Made by a program: the position numbers and the translations under genes
Assembly (NCBI GenBank): GCA_947478315.1
Contig: CANJWF010000017.1
Coordinates: 1-13,305 of the forward strand
Direction of reading: 5' to 3'
Origin: Sphingobacteriaceae bacterium
GTDB lineage: Bacteria > Bacteroidota > Bacteroidia > Sphingobacteriales > Sphingobacteriaceae
Length of the DNA stretch: 13,305 nt
Shown: positions 4,760 through 13,230 of the stretch, piece by piece
Layout of the letters: every line of letters starts with the position of its first letter
Numbering within the stretch: position 1 is the first letter of the stretch
Notes under the pieces: generated by a model
The model's input: the letters and a program-made list of their open reading frames with translations, nothing else
Told to the model about the DNA's origin: nothing
Database searches by the model: none

Positions 4760-6886
4760 TTATTCTTTAGGTATTAAGGCTTTTCTAGATAATTTCATTT
4801 TACCCTGCTTATCAACAGCAAGCAATTTAACCTCTATCTTATCTCCAACATTAAACACGCCATCCATTTTTTCAAGACGGTCATGGCTTACTTCAGAGAT
4901 ATGCAATAACCCATCTTTACCTGGCATAATTTCCACAAAAGCACCAAAATCAAGTATCGACTTAACCGTACCATTATAAATTTCTCCAATTTCAGGTTTA
5001 GCTACAATGGCTTTTATACGAGCTAATGCCTTTTCTACCGATGATTGATCTTCTCCAAATACTTGAACATAACCCACATTATCTTTTTCTTCAATAGAGA
5101 TGTTAGCCCCTGTTTCACGCTGCATTTCTTGAATAATTTTTCCTCCAGGACCAATAATTGCTCCTATAAATTCACGTTCAACGGTAAACGAAACTATTCT
5201 TGGTGCGTGCGATTTATAGGTATCACGAGGAGATGAAATAGTCTTTTTCATCTCATTTAAGATATGTAAGCGCCCTTCTTTTGCTTGATTCAAAGCTTTT
5301 GTTAAAACTTCTTGCGAAAGTCCATTAACTTTAATATCCATTTGACATGCCACAATTCCATTTTCTGTTCCGGTTACTTTAAAGTCCATATCGCCTAAAT
5401 GATCTTCATCCCCTAAAATATCAGAGAGTACCGCATATTTACCCGTTTTTTCATCCGTAATCAACCCCATGGCGATACCCGAAACAGGAGATTTTATTTT
5501 TATACCAGCATCCATCAAAGCCAAAGTTCCGGCACACACGGTAGCCATAGAAGAAGAGCCATTAGATTCTAATATATCGGAAACAATACGAATGGTATAT
5601 GGGTTTTCATTTTCGGGTGGTAACACTTTACGCAAGGAACGCATAGCCAAATTTCCATGCCCAACTTCTCTACGACCAGGTCCACGATTCGGTCTTACCT
5701 CTCCTGTAGAAAATCCAGGAAAATTATAGTGTAAAAGAAATTTTTGTGTTCCTGCAATAAAAGCACCGTCTATCATCTGTTCATCATCTTTAGAGCCCAA
5801 TGTAACAGTAGTTAACGATTGGGTCTCTCCGCGCGTAAAAATAGCGGAACCGTGAGCTGCTGGCAAATACGATATTTCACTCCATATTGGACGTATTTGA
5901 GATAACCCTCTACCATCTAAACGCAAATTTTCTTCTAAAAGCAACGTACGCACTGCGTCATACTCTACATGATGAAAATATTTTTTCGCCAAAGCTATCG
6001 ATTGCTCATCTTCAACTCCTGCTTGAGCAAAGTCCAACAATAAATTATTCAATATCTCTTTAAACGCATCTGTTCTTTCTTGCTTAGACGAGCCCGAACG
6101 CGCCACTTGATAAACTTTATCGTATGTTTGGGCATACACTTTCTCTTTAATAGTTTCATCACTGAGTTCGTGTGAATACGTGCGCTTTTGGGTTTTACCT
6201 ACCAATTCGGTCAACTCTCGTTGTGCCTTCACTTGTAGTTTAATGGCCTCATGAGCAAAAGATAACGCTTCAAGCATTTCAATTTCTGAAATCTCATCAG
6301 CCTCCCCCTCTACCATAACAATATCTCTATCCGAACCTGCTACCATAAATTCTGATGTAGCACGGCTTAACTCAGACAGCGTAGGATTGATAATCAATTT
6401 CCCATCTATTTTAGCAACTCTCACCTCAGAGATAGGACCATTGAAAGGAATATCAGATACCGACAACGCTGCAGAGGCCGCCAAGCCAGCTAAACAATCA
6501 GGCATTATTTCTTTATCGGCAGAAATCAAGGAAATCATAACTTGTACATCGGCATGATAATCTTCGGGAAACATCGGCCTTAAAGCTCTGTCAACCAATC
6601 GGCTAATCAACACTTCGTAATCAGAAAGCCTAGCCTCTCGCCTAAAAAAACCGCCTGGAATTTTTCCTGTTGCAGCATATTTTTCTTGATAATCAACCGA
6701 AAGTGGCAAAAAATCTATTCCTACTCTCGCTTCTTTTGTAGCAACAACCGTTGCCAAAAGCATCGTATTTCCCATTTTCACTACAACAGAACCATCGGCC
6801 TGCTTAGCTAATTTACCAGTTTCTATCTCTATGGTACGTCCCCCACCTATATCCAACGTTTTTTTTATTGCATTATAATAACTCAT
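4760..6886 (-). CDS. pnp: Polynucleotide phosphorylase (PNPase)
   Basis: A complete 708-residue 3'-to-5' exoribonuclease that degrades RNA phosphorolytically, releasing nucleoside diphosphates, and takes part in mRNA turnover. Domains in order: RNase PH 1 (about 10-140, with GGFFRREAR at 78-86), helical linker (about 150-235), RNase PH 2 (about 325-545), KH (about 560-625, with IIGPGGKII at 577-585) and S1 (about 634-703). The second RNase PH domain holds the conserved GDEDHLGDMD (492-501), containing the catalytic aspartates of the family, and GRREVGHG (404-411). Length matches E. coli PNPase (711). It lies 93 bases after rpsO, the classic arrangement, with a small terminator between them. 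No clear terminator is seen after its stop before the tRNA promoter. Confidence 0.98.
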   Translation of the reverse strand: MSYYNAIKKTLDIGGGRTIEIETGKLAKQADGSVVVKMGNTMLLATVVATKEARVGIDFLPLSVDYQEKYAATGKIPGGFFRREARLSDYEVLISRLVDRALRPMFPEDYHADVQVMISLISADKEIMPDCLAGLAASAALSVSDIPFNGPISEVRVAKIDGKLIINPTLSELSRATSEFMVAGSDRDIVMVEGEADEISEIEMLEALSFAHEAIKLQVKAQRELTELVGKTQKRTYSHELSDETIKEKVYAQTYDKVYQVARSGSSKQERTDAFKEILNNLLLDFAQAGVEDEQSIALAKKYFHHVEYDAVRTLLLEENLRLDGRGLSQIRPIWSEISYLPAAHGSAIFTRGETQSLTTVTLGSKDDEQMIDGAFIAGTQKFLLHYNFPGFSTGEVRPNRGPGRREVGHGNLAMRSLRKVLPPENENPYTIRIVSDILESNGSSSMATVCAGTLALMDAGIKIKSPVSGIAMGLITDEKTGKYAVLSDILGDEDHLGDMDFKVTGTENGIVACQMDIKVNGLSQEVLTKALNQAKEGRLHILNEMKKTISSPRDTYKSHAPRIVSFTVEREFIGAIIGPGGKIIQEMQRETGANISIEEKDNVGYVQVFGEDQSSVEKALARIKAIVAKPEIGEIYNGTVKSILDFGAFVEIMPGKDGLLHISEVSHDRLEKMDGVFNVGDKIEVKLLAVDKQGKMKLSRKALIPKE

Positions 6887-6938
6887 TGCACTACTAACTT
6901 AGTCTCTCTTTAAAATTTGATTGTTTACAGTATAAATG

Positions 6939-6967
6939 AAAAAAGCCACCCATTGATAGAGTGGCTT
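6939..6967 (-). terminator. Intrinsic terminator/attenuator between rpsO and pnp
   Basis: Seven-bp stem AAGCCAC/GTGGCTT (6943-6949 with 6961-6967), 11-base loop, then six T on the minus strand (6944-6939, partly within the stem). It lies 12 bases past the rpsO stop and 52 bases before pnp. It should end part of the rpsO transcripts, with pnp made by read-through or from an unseen promoter. Confidence 0.75.
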
Positions 6968-6979
6968 CTCAAGGAAATA

Positions 6980-7258
6980 TTACTTGATGATATCCCTTAA
7001 CTCTAAGGCTTTAACAATTGCTCTATAGCGCGAAATATCTTTATTGTAGAGATAAGCTAATAAAGCTCTACGTTTCCCTACCAATTTTTGAAGGGCTAAT
7101 TGTGTAGAAAAATCTTTTCTATTTTTTTTCAAATGCTCTGTAAGATGCTTTATTCTATAAGAAAATAAAGCTACCTGACCCTCTGCAGAACCCGTATCAG
7201 TTTCGCCTTTTCCGTGCTTTTTGAAAATTTCTATTTTAACCTCGTTACTTAAATACAT
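6980..7258 (-). CDS. rpsO: 30S ribosomal protein S15
   Basis: A 92-residue protein of the small ribosomal subunit that binds the central domain of 16S rRNA early in assembly. Typical S15 features are visible: GETDTGSAEGQVALFSYRI (residues 18-36), LTEHLKKNRKDFST (39-52) and LVGKRRALLAYL (59-70). It is three residues longer than the 89-residue E. coli protein. The ATG at 7256-7258 is preceded by a perfect Bacteroidota -7 box at 7304-7311 on the minus strand. It is followed by the intrinsic terminator and then pnp. In E. coli S15 represses its own translation; whether that happens here cannot be seen from the sequence. Confidence 0.98.
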   Translation of the reverse strand: MYLSNEVKIEIFKKHGKGETDTGSAEGQVALFSYRIKHLTEHLKKNRKDFSTQLALQKLVGKRRALLAYLYNKDISRYRAIVKALELRDIIK

Positions 7259-7303
7259 TACCTGAATAATACTAAAGCGTTAATAAATATTTGAATTGAA
7301 CCG

Positions 7304-7311
7304 CAAAGTTA
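7304..7311 (-). promoter_or_regulatory. -7 promoter element of rpsO (TAACTTTG)
   Basis: A perfect match to the Bacteroidota -7 consensus TAnnTTTG on the minus strand, 45 bases before the rpsO ATG. A T-rich stretch lies where the -33 element is expected, but without a clean TTTG. Confidence 0.7.
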
Positions 7312-7439
7312 TAATTTTAACTCGAAAAATAAATTAATACTCCCAAATATTGACAACCCATTGAAATTCTCTTCAAGATTTTTACACAACAACGTTTATA
7401 ACTGTTATTCCATATTTACAGAGAAACCAATTCAATCGG

Positions 7440-7447
7440 TAACTTTG
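7440..7447 (+). promoter_or_regulatory. -7 promoter element of hemW (TAACTTTG)
   Basis: The same perfect TAACTTTG octamer, here on the plus strand and 43 bases before the hemW ATG. It mirrors the rpsO promoter in the 232-base divergent gap. No clean -33 TTTG is visible. Confidence 0.65.
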
Positions 7448-7490
7448 ACACTTTCAACTGTTTCTTAACAATTCCCTAAATTAAAAATTA

Positions 7491-8621
7491 ATGGCAGGCA
7501 TTTACATCCATATCCCTTTTTGCAAAAAAGCGTGTCACTATTGCGATTTTCATTTTTCTACTTCGTTGAAATACAAAAGCGACATGATAAACGCCATTAT
7601 GAAAGAACTCGTCTTACAACAAGCCTACTTAAACACAACAACATTAGAAAGTATTTACTTCGGAGGAGGAACACCTTCTTTACTCACACAAACCGAATTA
7701 ACACAAATATTCGATGTAATAACCAAACTGTACCAAATTGCGAACGATGCAGAAATAACTTTAGAGGCCAATCCCGACGATTTAACTTCCCGCAAGTTAT
7801 CAGAATTAGCACAAACACCTATTAACCGTCTAAGCATAGGGGTACAATCTTTTCATGATGAAGATTTACAATGGATGAATCGCCCACATCATGCACATGA
7901 AGCTACCAATTCTATAAAACGTGCTCAAGATACTGGTTTCGACAATTTAACTATTGATTTAATTTATGGCTATCCACTTCTCTCCGATACTAAATGGATA
8001 CAAAACATAAACCAAGCGACTTCACTGGCTATACCACATATTTCCGCATACTGCATAACAGTAGAGCAAGGAACAGCATTGGCACATCTAATAAACAACA
8101 AACAACAAGCAACAATAATAGATGAGCAAGGTGCAAATCAGCTATTACTTGCCATGGATTTATTAGAACGCAAAGGATTTGAACAATATGAAATTTCTAA
8201 TTTTTGTCAAACCAACAAACAAGGGAAACACAACGCTAATTATTGGAAGCAACAAAAATATGTAGGAATCGGTCCCTCTGCTCATTCTTATAACGGAACG
8301 ACTAGACAATGGAATATTAAAAATAATTTAAAATACATCGAAAGCATTTCTAAAGATTTGATACCTGCCGAAATAGAAACACTAAGCATCGAAAATAGAT
8401 TGAACGAATATATGATGACTTCATTAAGAACCTCTTGGGGAATGGACTTAAACAAGATTCATGTAAATTTTGGCGAACAAGAAAATGATCGCATACGTGA
8501 GTCGTTAACAACTTTTAAAGAGAACAATTGGATAAACATCGAAGCCGATACAGTAACATTAACCAAACAGGGGAAATTATTTGCAGACTACATCAGTGCC
8601 TCTCTATTCGCCACTACTTAA
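7491..8621 (+). CDS. hemW: Radical SAM haem chaperone HemW
   Basis: A complete 376-residue radical-SAM protein. The N-terminal GIYIHIPFCKKACHYCDF carries the [4Fe-4S] ligands C11, C15 and C18 in CxxxCxxC. The residue two beyond the last Cys is Phe20, where genuine coproporphyrinogen III oxidase HemN has a fourth Cys, so this is HemW, which binds haem and hands it to apoproteins, rather than HemN. YFGGGTPS (56-63) is the SAM-binding GGE-like motif. Further family segments are LSIGVQSF (about 116-123) and the HemW C-terminal domain (about 285-370). The start agrees with the family's N-terminus. It is alone on the plus strand, with its own promoter, and converges on the phosphatase gene 18 bases beyond its stop. 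Confidence 0.95.
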   Translation: MAGIYIHIPFCKKACHYCDFHFSTSLKYKSDMINAIMKELVLQQAYLNTTTLESIYFGGGTPSLLTQTELTQIFDVITKLYQIANDAEITLEANPDDLTSRKLSELAQTPINRLSIGVQSFHDEDLQWMNRPHHAHEATNSIKRAQDTGFDNLTIDLIYGYPLLSDTKWIQNINQATSLAIPHISAYCITVEQGTALAHLINNKQQATIIDEQGANQLLLAMDLLERKGFEQYEISNFCQTNKQGKHNANYWKQQKYVGIGPSAHSYNGTTRQWNIKNNLKYIESISKDLIPAEIETLSIENRLNEYMMTSLRTSWGMDLNKIHVNFGEQENDRIRESLTTFKENNWINIEADTVTLTKQGKLFADYISASLFATT

Positions 8622-8639
8622 CACCCCAAATTTTAAAAT

Positions 8640-9896
8640 TTAAGTCAAACGTAAACTAAACAAGGTAACATCGTCAGTGGGTTCATCGTCAATAAGTTGC
8701 TTTACATACAACAATACCTTATTATTTACCTGCTCTACCTCTTCGTCAGGAGATAAGTTCAATAAACAGGTTGCTAAATCATATTCATGTATCACCTGTC
8801 CGCTCTCTCTTTCAATTAATCCATCAGTATAATTAAAAATTAGTGCATTCGCTGTCAACGTCAACTCACCTACTGTTAAGAATGGTAATTGCTCAAAAAC
8901 ACCAATTAAAGTAGTTCCCTCTGTTAAATAACGAACTTTGCCTGTTTCTATAACCAGTGGCGCATGATGCCCTGCATTGATATAAGCCAATTTTCGAGTC
9001 TTTTTATGATAACGGGCAATAAAAAATGTCAAAAAACGTTCTCCATGCGTATAATCATATACAGTTTGATTAAACTTTTCAACCATCTCTATGAGCGACA
9101 TACCAGCGGTTACCCAAGCTCGAAAGCAGGCTTGTATGTTAACCATCAAAAATGCCGCCGAAACACCTTTACCTGAAACATCTGCAATGCACCAAATTAA
9201 CTCATCTGCCCCACATTCAATCAAATCAAAATAATCGCCACTAACTGCAAAATGTGGCACATAATGAGAAGCGTATGAAACACCTTCAATTTGCTTCAAA
9301 TCTGAGGGAATAAGACGTTCTTGAACCTGCCTAGCCAATTCCAAATCGCGCTGTAATCGTTCTTTTTGAATTCGCTCTTCAAGCATTTTTTTATTATCCA
9401 AAGCTACCGCAATCAAATTCACCAACGTTTGCACAAAATTCAAATCATTTTGCAACGTGGTAACGGTGGGGTTAAAATCTGCAATTAACACGTAAACAGC
9501 TGTTACATTTTTATTTATAACGGGCACAAAATAATCAAATCGACGAAAAGCGTCTTGAGCAAGTGATTTTAAATACGTTATCTTATTATATTTTAATAAG
9601 GAAGACTGAACAGACTCCACCGCCTTCTGCTCCGTAGACTTTAAGCCATAAGAAAATATCGACTGTAAATTTTCTCCTTCACGTATAAGAAACAACGCAC
9701 TGCCAACTTTAATATGCTGCGTTAAAATAAAACGAGCCATTTTAAATAACGTACTAATCGAAACATCCCGATTAATGGCTTTTGTCAACTCCAATAAACC
9801 ATTCAACTCAGCTTGCCTTTTCAGCAAAAGTTGAATGATATCTTCTTCTACCCTATCTAAAGGAATATGTTGATTAAAAGTAGGTTTCAAATTCAT
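8640..9896 (-). CDS. SpoIIE/RsbU-type PP2C serine phosphatase with N-terminal GAF-like domain
   Basis: A 418-residue cytoplasmic protein. Residues about 30-165 look like a GAF-type sensor domain (weakly recognisable), followed by a charged helical linker (170-200, LELARQVQERLIPSDL, the usual entry into this phosphatase family) and a SpoIIE-type PP2C domain (about 205-416). Metal-binding and catalytic motifs are present: GDYFD (220-224), DVSGKG (239-244), NAGHHAP (307-313), YTDG (356-359) and DDVT (408-411), so it should be active. Family members dephosphorylate anti-sigma-factor antagonists in partner-switching pathways; no such antagonist or anti-sigma kinase is encoded in the window. It is 44 bases after the glycosyltransferase gene on the same strand and may share its transcript. 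The signal it senses is unknown. Confidence 0.92.
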   Translation of the reverse strand: MNLKPTFNQHIPLDRVEEDIIQLLLKRQAELNGLLELTKAINRDVSISTLFKMARFILTQHIKVGSALFLIREGENLQSIFSYGLKSTEQKAVESVQSSLLKYNKITYLKSLAQDAFRRFDYFVPVINKNVTAVYVLIADFNPTVTTLQNDLNFVQTLVNLIAVALDNKKMLEERIQKERLQRDLELARQVQERLIPSDLKQIEGVSYASHYVPHFAVSGDYFDLIECGADELIWCIADVSGKGVSAAFLMVNIQACFRAWVTAGMSLIEMVEKFNQTVYDYTHGERFLTFFIARYHKKTRKLAYINAGHHAPLVIETGKVRYLTEGTTLIGVFEQLPFLTVGELTLTANALIFNYTDGLIERESGQVIHEYDLATCLLNLSPDEEVEQVNNKVLLYVKQLIDDEPTDDVTLFSLRLT

Positions 9897-9940
9897 TTAT
9901 GTGAATAAGCGTTAACAGCTACAAAAAAATAACTTCAGCA

Positions 9941-11071
9941 TTACCTAACCAAACGTCCTTTCCATTCATATTTTCCAGCATTGCCCATTAATATAATGAG
10001 TGCAACATACGCACTATGTAAAACAGAAAACACTGGTATAGCAACCCATAAAGAGCACCTATTAAAAAAACGCAACACGCTACCGTAAGCATATAATTCT
10101 ATTAAAATTTTCGCACTTATTTGTAAAATAAACACCCAAAATAGCTGAGGAATAAAAAACGAAACCAACAAGTTAATCCAAATAGAAACATTAAATAACC
10201 ACACAGTAAAAATTAAAACCACCTGTTTTTTCTGCTGATATTGAGTAGACTTAGACGCCCAACGCCTCCGTTGAGCAATAAACGACTGTAATGTGCGTTT
10301 GGCAAATGTATACACTATCGCATCTCTATTTTTCAAAAAAAGCACTCCATCCGGATAAGCCCTTGCAACCTTATGTAAAAACAGCTCGTCGTCTCCTGAA
10401 GCCAACTCATCAATACCATCAAAACCATTTAATGCCACAAAAGCACTTTTTCTGTACGCCAAATTAGCCCCATTACAAGTTATATATTGCTTATGTGCCA
10501 TAGCTCCGCCTCCCATAGCAATTAAAGCAGCAAAATCTAAAGTTTGTAGCCGTTCGAACCAAGTTTCTTCTTTAGCATACGCAACAGGAGAAGAAATAAG
10601 TTGATAATTACCCGATTCATATACCCCAACAATCGTTTTTAACCAATTCTCACCCATCCAACAATCTGCATCAGTAGTTACAATCAAATCTCCTTTAGCC
10701 ATTTTAATACCTTCCGACAATGCCTTTTTTTTATACGAATTTAAAACAGTTGGATGCCGTAAAGTAAGTAAACGCACACCTCGACTGTTAAATGAAGAAA
10801 CAATTTGCGCCGTTTTATCTGTCGAATCATCATCAACGACCATAATTTCTAGATATTGTTGAGGGTATCGTTGGGCTAACAAACAGGTAATGGTTTGAGC
10901 AATGCAATCTTCCTCATTTCTAGCCACCACAATAACACTCACAAAGGTAGACAAAGAGGTATCTTTTCCTATCACATAGCTTGGTAGCGAATCCCAACCG
11001 GCTTTGAAATAAGCCACAACAAGCATATAAAACAAGGTTAACAGGGCAGTAATAACACTAACGACTACCAT
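9941..11071 (-). CDS. Family 2 glycosyltransferase, membrane-bound
   Basis: A 376-residue inverting GT-A glycosyltransferase. It has an N-terminal membrane helix (2-22), a cytosolic catalytic domain (about 42-275) and three or four C-terminal membrane segments (about 285-327 and 341-363). Catalytic-site motifs are VVDDDS (78-83), TDAD (133-136), GDDE (226-229, probable catalytic base region) and QRRRW (267-271), as in processive or dolichol-type GT2 enzymes. The C-terminus EWKGRLVR is common in Bacteroidota homologues. A TTG at 11074 is also possible, but the ATG at 11069-11071 is preferred. It overlaps the end of the upstream membrane-protein gene by 14 bases, indicating coupling. It probably adds sugar to a lipid or cell-surface polymer; donor and acceptor cannot be told. 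Confidence 0.92.
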   Translation of the reverse strand: MVVVSVITALLTLFYMLVVAYFKAGWDSLPSYVIGKDTSLSTFVSVIVVARNEEDCIAQTITCLLAQRYPQQYLEIMVVDDDSTDKTAQIVSSFNSRGVRLLTLRHPTVLNSYKKKALSEGIKMAKGDLIVTTDADCWMGENWLKTIVGVYESGNYQLISSPVAYAKEETWFERLQTLDFAALIAMGGGAMAHKQYITCNGANLAYRKSAFVALNGFDGIDELASGDDELFLHKVARAYPDGVLFLKNRDAIVYTFAKRTLQSFIAQRRRWASKSTQYQQKKQVVLIFTVWLFNVSIWINLLVSFFIPQLFWVFILQISAKILIELYAYGSVLRFFNRCSLWVAIPVFSVLHSAYVALIILMGNAGKYEWKGRLVR

Positions 11072-12056
11072 CAAAAATTTTCATTTTAAAAATAAACATC
11101 GACCCTATAAAAGCCGGTAAAATCAAATTAATAAACCAAATTCCAGCCGTAACGGCTAATACTTCTAGCTCATGAGTAGTTAAGTATGCAAAAAAATAAA
11201 CGGCCGTAACACCTCTAACACCCACATCCAACAAATTAAACGAAGGCAATATCGTTTGCACAAAAAACCAAACACAAATCATCAAAGCCGACGAAACAGT
11301 AGGTAAGTGAGGAATTAACCAATGTAACAACAAAGCATACTGAAATGTAAAAATCAAATAACGAAATAACGAGTAACCATAAATTCGAAATAAATCTATT
11401 TTTCTATACCTCACTAGCACCGCAAAAAAAGATTGATACCTTTTCAAAAAAGAAATTCGTCTTAGTAACTCATTTAACCACTTAATATTAAAATAAAACA
11501 AAGAGAACAATACAAAGAAAGAACAACCCAAACAACAACAACCCCCAAATAACCAATCACCCAATCTCAAAAAAACCTTTGCAAACCAACAAAAACCAAC
11601 GATGCCAAAACTACAGGTTACCAATAGCTGAGCTACATTTCCAACAGCCATCGCCACTATTCCTTGAATACGTTTACGAGAACTCAAAAAAAACACCCTT
11701 CCTCCAAATTCACCAATACGGTTAGGTGTAAATACAGCCCACGACAACCCACAATAAACCGATTCCATTGCTCGCATCAATGAAATTTTCTCCACACGAG
11801 AGACAATAAAACGCCATTTTAATGTCTCAACAAACCAATTCAACAACATCAAAACAATAAGAATACCCAAAGCAACGACCATATCTACACGATCATATCG
11901 ATTTCTGAGGCGTATCAAATACACCAACCTATCGTTACTACACACTCGCATCCATATAAAAGCAATGACAACAATAGCCAATACTATTTTGAATAACAAT
12001 CCGATTATCTTTGTGCCGCGCTTAGTCAATTGATTAACCCTATTTAAGACCTTCAA
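11058..12056 (-). CDS. LPG-synthase-TM/UPF0104 family integral membrane protein
   Basis: A 332-residue protein with about seven or eight membrane segments (for example 16-35, 58-78, 131-150, 165-190 and several up to about 325). The family's most conserved segment is visible at 109-120 (FTPNRIGEFGGR). The family is the membrane (flippase-like) part of MprF and its stand-alone relatives; the cytosolic aminoacyl-transferase domain of MprF is absent, so lysyl-PG synthesis should not be assumed. The partner glycosyltransferase overlaps its 3' end, which suggests that the pair modify and move a lipid-linked sugar. The start is uncertain: the only upstream start in frame is TTG at 12054-12056 (a TAG lies 36 bases upstream) and the first ATG is at residue 36, inside a membrane region. 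The coding strand is notably G/T-rich. Confidence 0.85.
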   Translation of the reverse strand: MKVLNRVNQLTKRGTKIIGLLFKIVLAIVVIAFIWMRVCSNDRLVYLIRLRNRYDRVDMVVALGILIVLMLLNWFVETLKWRFIVSRVEKISLMRAMESVYCGLSWAVFTPNRIGEFGGRVFFLSSRKRIQGIVAMAVGNVAQLLVTCSFGIVGFCWFAKVFLRLGDWLFGGCCCLGCSFFVLFSLFYFNIKWLNELLRRISFLKRYQSFFAVLVRYRKIDLFRIYGYSLFRYLIFTFQYALLLHWLIPHLPTVSSALMICVWFFVQTILPSFNLLDVGVRGVTAVYFFAYLTTHELEVLAVTAGIWFINLILPAFIGSMFIFKMKIFDGSR

Positions 12057-12086
12057 TGTTACTAATTTATTCCTTAAACTATCACT

Positions 12087-12656
12087 ATGCCGCTAACAAC
12101 ACCTAAACAAGAACGTATTATTTTAGGAATAGACCCCGGAACTGCCATTATGGGTTATGGTATTATACTGGAACAAAAATCTACATTGAACTTAATAAGT
12201 TTAGGGGTCATTAAACTAAATCATTTAAACGACCATTTTTTAAAACTTCAAAGAATTTTCGAGAAAACATTAAACCTTATAGACCAATATCACCCCGACT
12301 GTTTAGCCATTGAAGCCCCTTTTTACGGAAAAAATATTCAAGTAATGCTTAAACTAGGAAGAGCTCAAGGAGTAGCCATGTCTGCAGGTCTATACCGAAA
12401 CATACCCATATTTGAATACTCCCCAAAAAAAATCAAACAATCTATTACTGGCAATGGCAATGCCTCCAAAGAACAAGTAGCTGCCATGATGCAACGACTA
12501 TTGAATTTTAAAGAAACACCCGAATTTTTAGATGCAACAGACGGATTAGCCGTTGCAGTTTGCCATTCTTTTCAGCAGAACAACAAAAACATTGCAACTA
12601 CCAACTATTCAGGATGGAATGCTTTTGTAAAAGACAATAACAAAAGAATTATATGA
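12087..12656 (+). CDS. ruvC: Holliday-junction endonuclease RuvC
   Basis: A complete 189-residue resolvase that cuts Holliday junctions together with RuvAB. The four acidic catalytic positions are present: D16 (GIDPGT), E76 (IEAPF), D149 and D152 (LDATDGLAVAVCH). These correspond to E. coli D7, E66, D138 and D141. The N-terminus is about nine residues longer than in E. coli and the C-terminal tail after about 163 is Asn/Lys-rich. The ATG at 12087 is 30 bases from the divergent start at 12056, so any promoter would have to lie within the neighbouring gene; no perfect TAnnTTTG was seen. The 3' end overlaps folK by 8 bases in convergent orientation. Confidence 0.97.
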   Translation: MPLTTPKQERIILGIDPGTAIMGYGIILEQKSTLNLISLGVIKLNHLNDHFLKLQRIFEKTLNLIDQYHPDCLAIEAPFYGKNIQVMLKLGRAQGVAMSAGLYRNIPIFEYSPKKIKQSITGNGNASKEQVAAMMQRLLNFKETPEFLDATDGLAVAVCHSFQQNNKNIATTNYSGWNAFVKDNNKRII

Positions 12657-13140
12657 CAGCTTCCCGTCGAATAACCGCCAAATCATCCGCACAAATAGCT
12701 AACATTTCTTGTATCGTCAAATTCAAAACTGGATGTAACTTATTGGGGGCAATCTCATTTAAGGGAATTAAAACAAATTTCCTTTCTGCTAAATACGGAT
12801 GAGGAATCGTCAAATTAGTGGTTTCACAAACTGCATCATTAAAAAACAATATGTCTATATCTATGGTGCGAGCATCCCATTTTAACATTCTCTTTCTACC
12901 CAATTGTAACTCTATTGCCAAAATTTTATTTAAAACTTCTACCGCAGACAAAGGAGTAATTACCTCGATAACTTGATTCAAGAATTTAGGTAAATCTGTT
13001 CTGCCCCACGACTCCGTTTCATAAACAGAAGATTGTTGCACAATAACACCTACCTCAAGTGCCATCAAACGCAAAGACGCCGTTAAATAAGACGATCTAT
13101 TACCAACATTACTTCCTAAACCTATATAAACAACATTCAT
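12649..13140 (-). CDS. folK: 2-amino-4-hydroxy-6-hydroxymethyldihydropteridine pyrophosphokinase (HPPK)
   Basis: A complete 163-residue enzyme of folate biosynthesis that transfers pyrophosphate from ATP to hydroxymethyl-dihydropterin. Visible motifs: YIGLGSNVGNR (5-15) at the N-terminus, VYETESWG (39-46), the HPPK signature KWDARTIDIDIL (87-98) with the magnesium-binding D94 and D96, and IPHPYLAERKFVLIPLNEI (112-130). Length matches the family. It starts 31 bases after a terminator hairpin on the same strand, so its promoter must lie in that short gap unless it depends on read-through. The two 10-12-base palindromes in the gap are listed separately. Confidence 0.97.
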   Translation of the reverse strand: MNVVYIGLGSNVGNRSSYLTASLRLMALEVGVIVQQSSVYETESWGRTDLPKFLNQVIEVITPLSAVEVLNKILAIELQLGRKRMLKWDARTIDIDILFFNDAVCETTNLTIPHPYLAERKFVLIPLNEIAPNKLHPVLNLTIQEMLAICADDLAVIRREAVI

Positions 13141-13166
13141 GTATTAATACCAACATATTCGAATAT
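13141..13166. promoter_or_regulatory. Two adjacent perfect palindromes directly before folK
   Basis: GTATTAATAC (13141-13150) touches the folK start codon, and ATATTCGAATAT (13155-13166) follows after four bases. A weak -7-like TATGTTGG lies between and across them on the minus strand. They could form an operator or promoter, but AT-rich palindromes of this length also arise by chance. Confidence 0.25.
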
Positions 13167-13170
13167 AACT

Positions 13171-13221
13171 AAAAAGAATAGCGATTGGTTGCCATATTAA
13201 TAATATGCAACCAATCGCTAT
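13171..13221 (-). terminator. Strong intrinsic terminator upstream of folK
   Basis: A perfect 15-bp stem (13178-13192 with 13207-13221). The 14-base loop can pair further (ATATT/AATAT beyond a one-base bulge). On the minus strand it is followed by TTCTTTTTA (13177-13169). It would end the transcript of a minus-strand gene to the right; a stop codon in an open minus frame lies 9 bases before it. The plus side has no T run. Confidence 0.8.
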
Positions 13222-13230
13222 CATAATACT

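Noticed and set aside
4755..5729. Plus-strand reading frames opposite pnp
   Set aside because: They are shadows of the intact PNPase frame, with no promoter or recognisable protein.
8628..8641. AAATTTTAAAATTT palindrome between hemW and the phosphatase gene as a bidirectional terminator
   Set aside because: It is a perfect 14-base palindrome but has no G/C pairs, so the stem would be too weak; it also overlaps the phosphatase stop codon.
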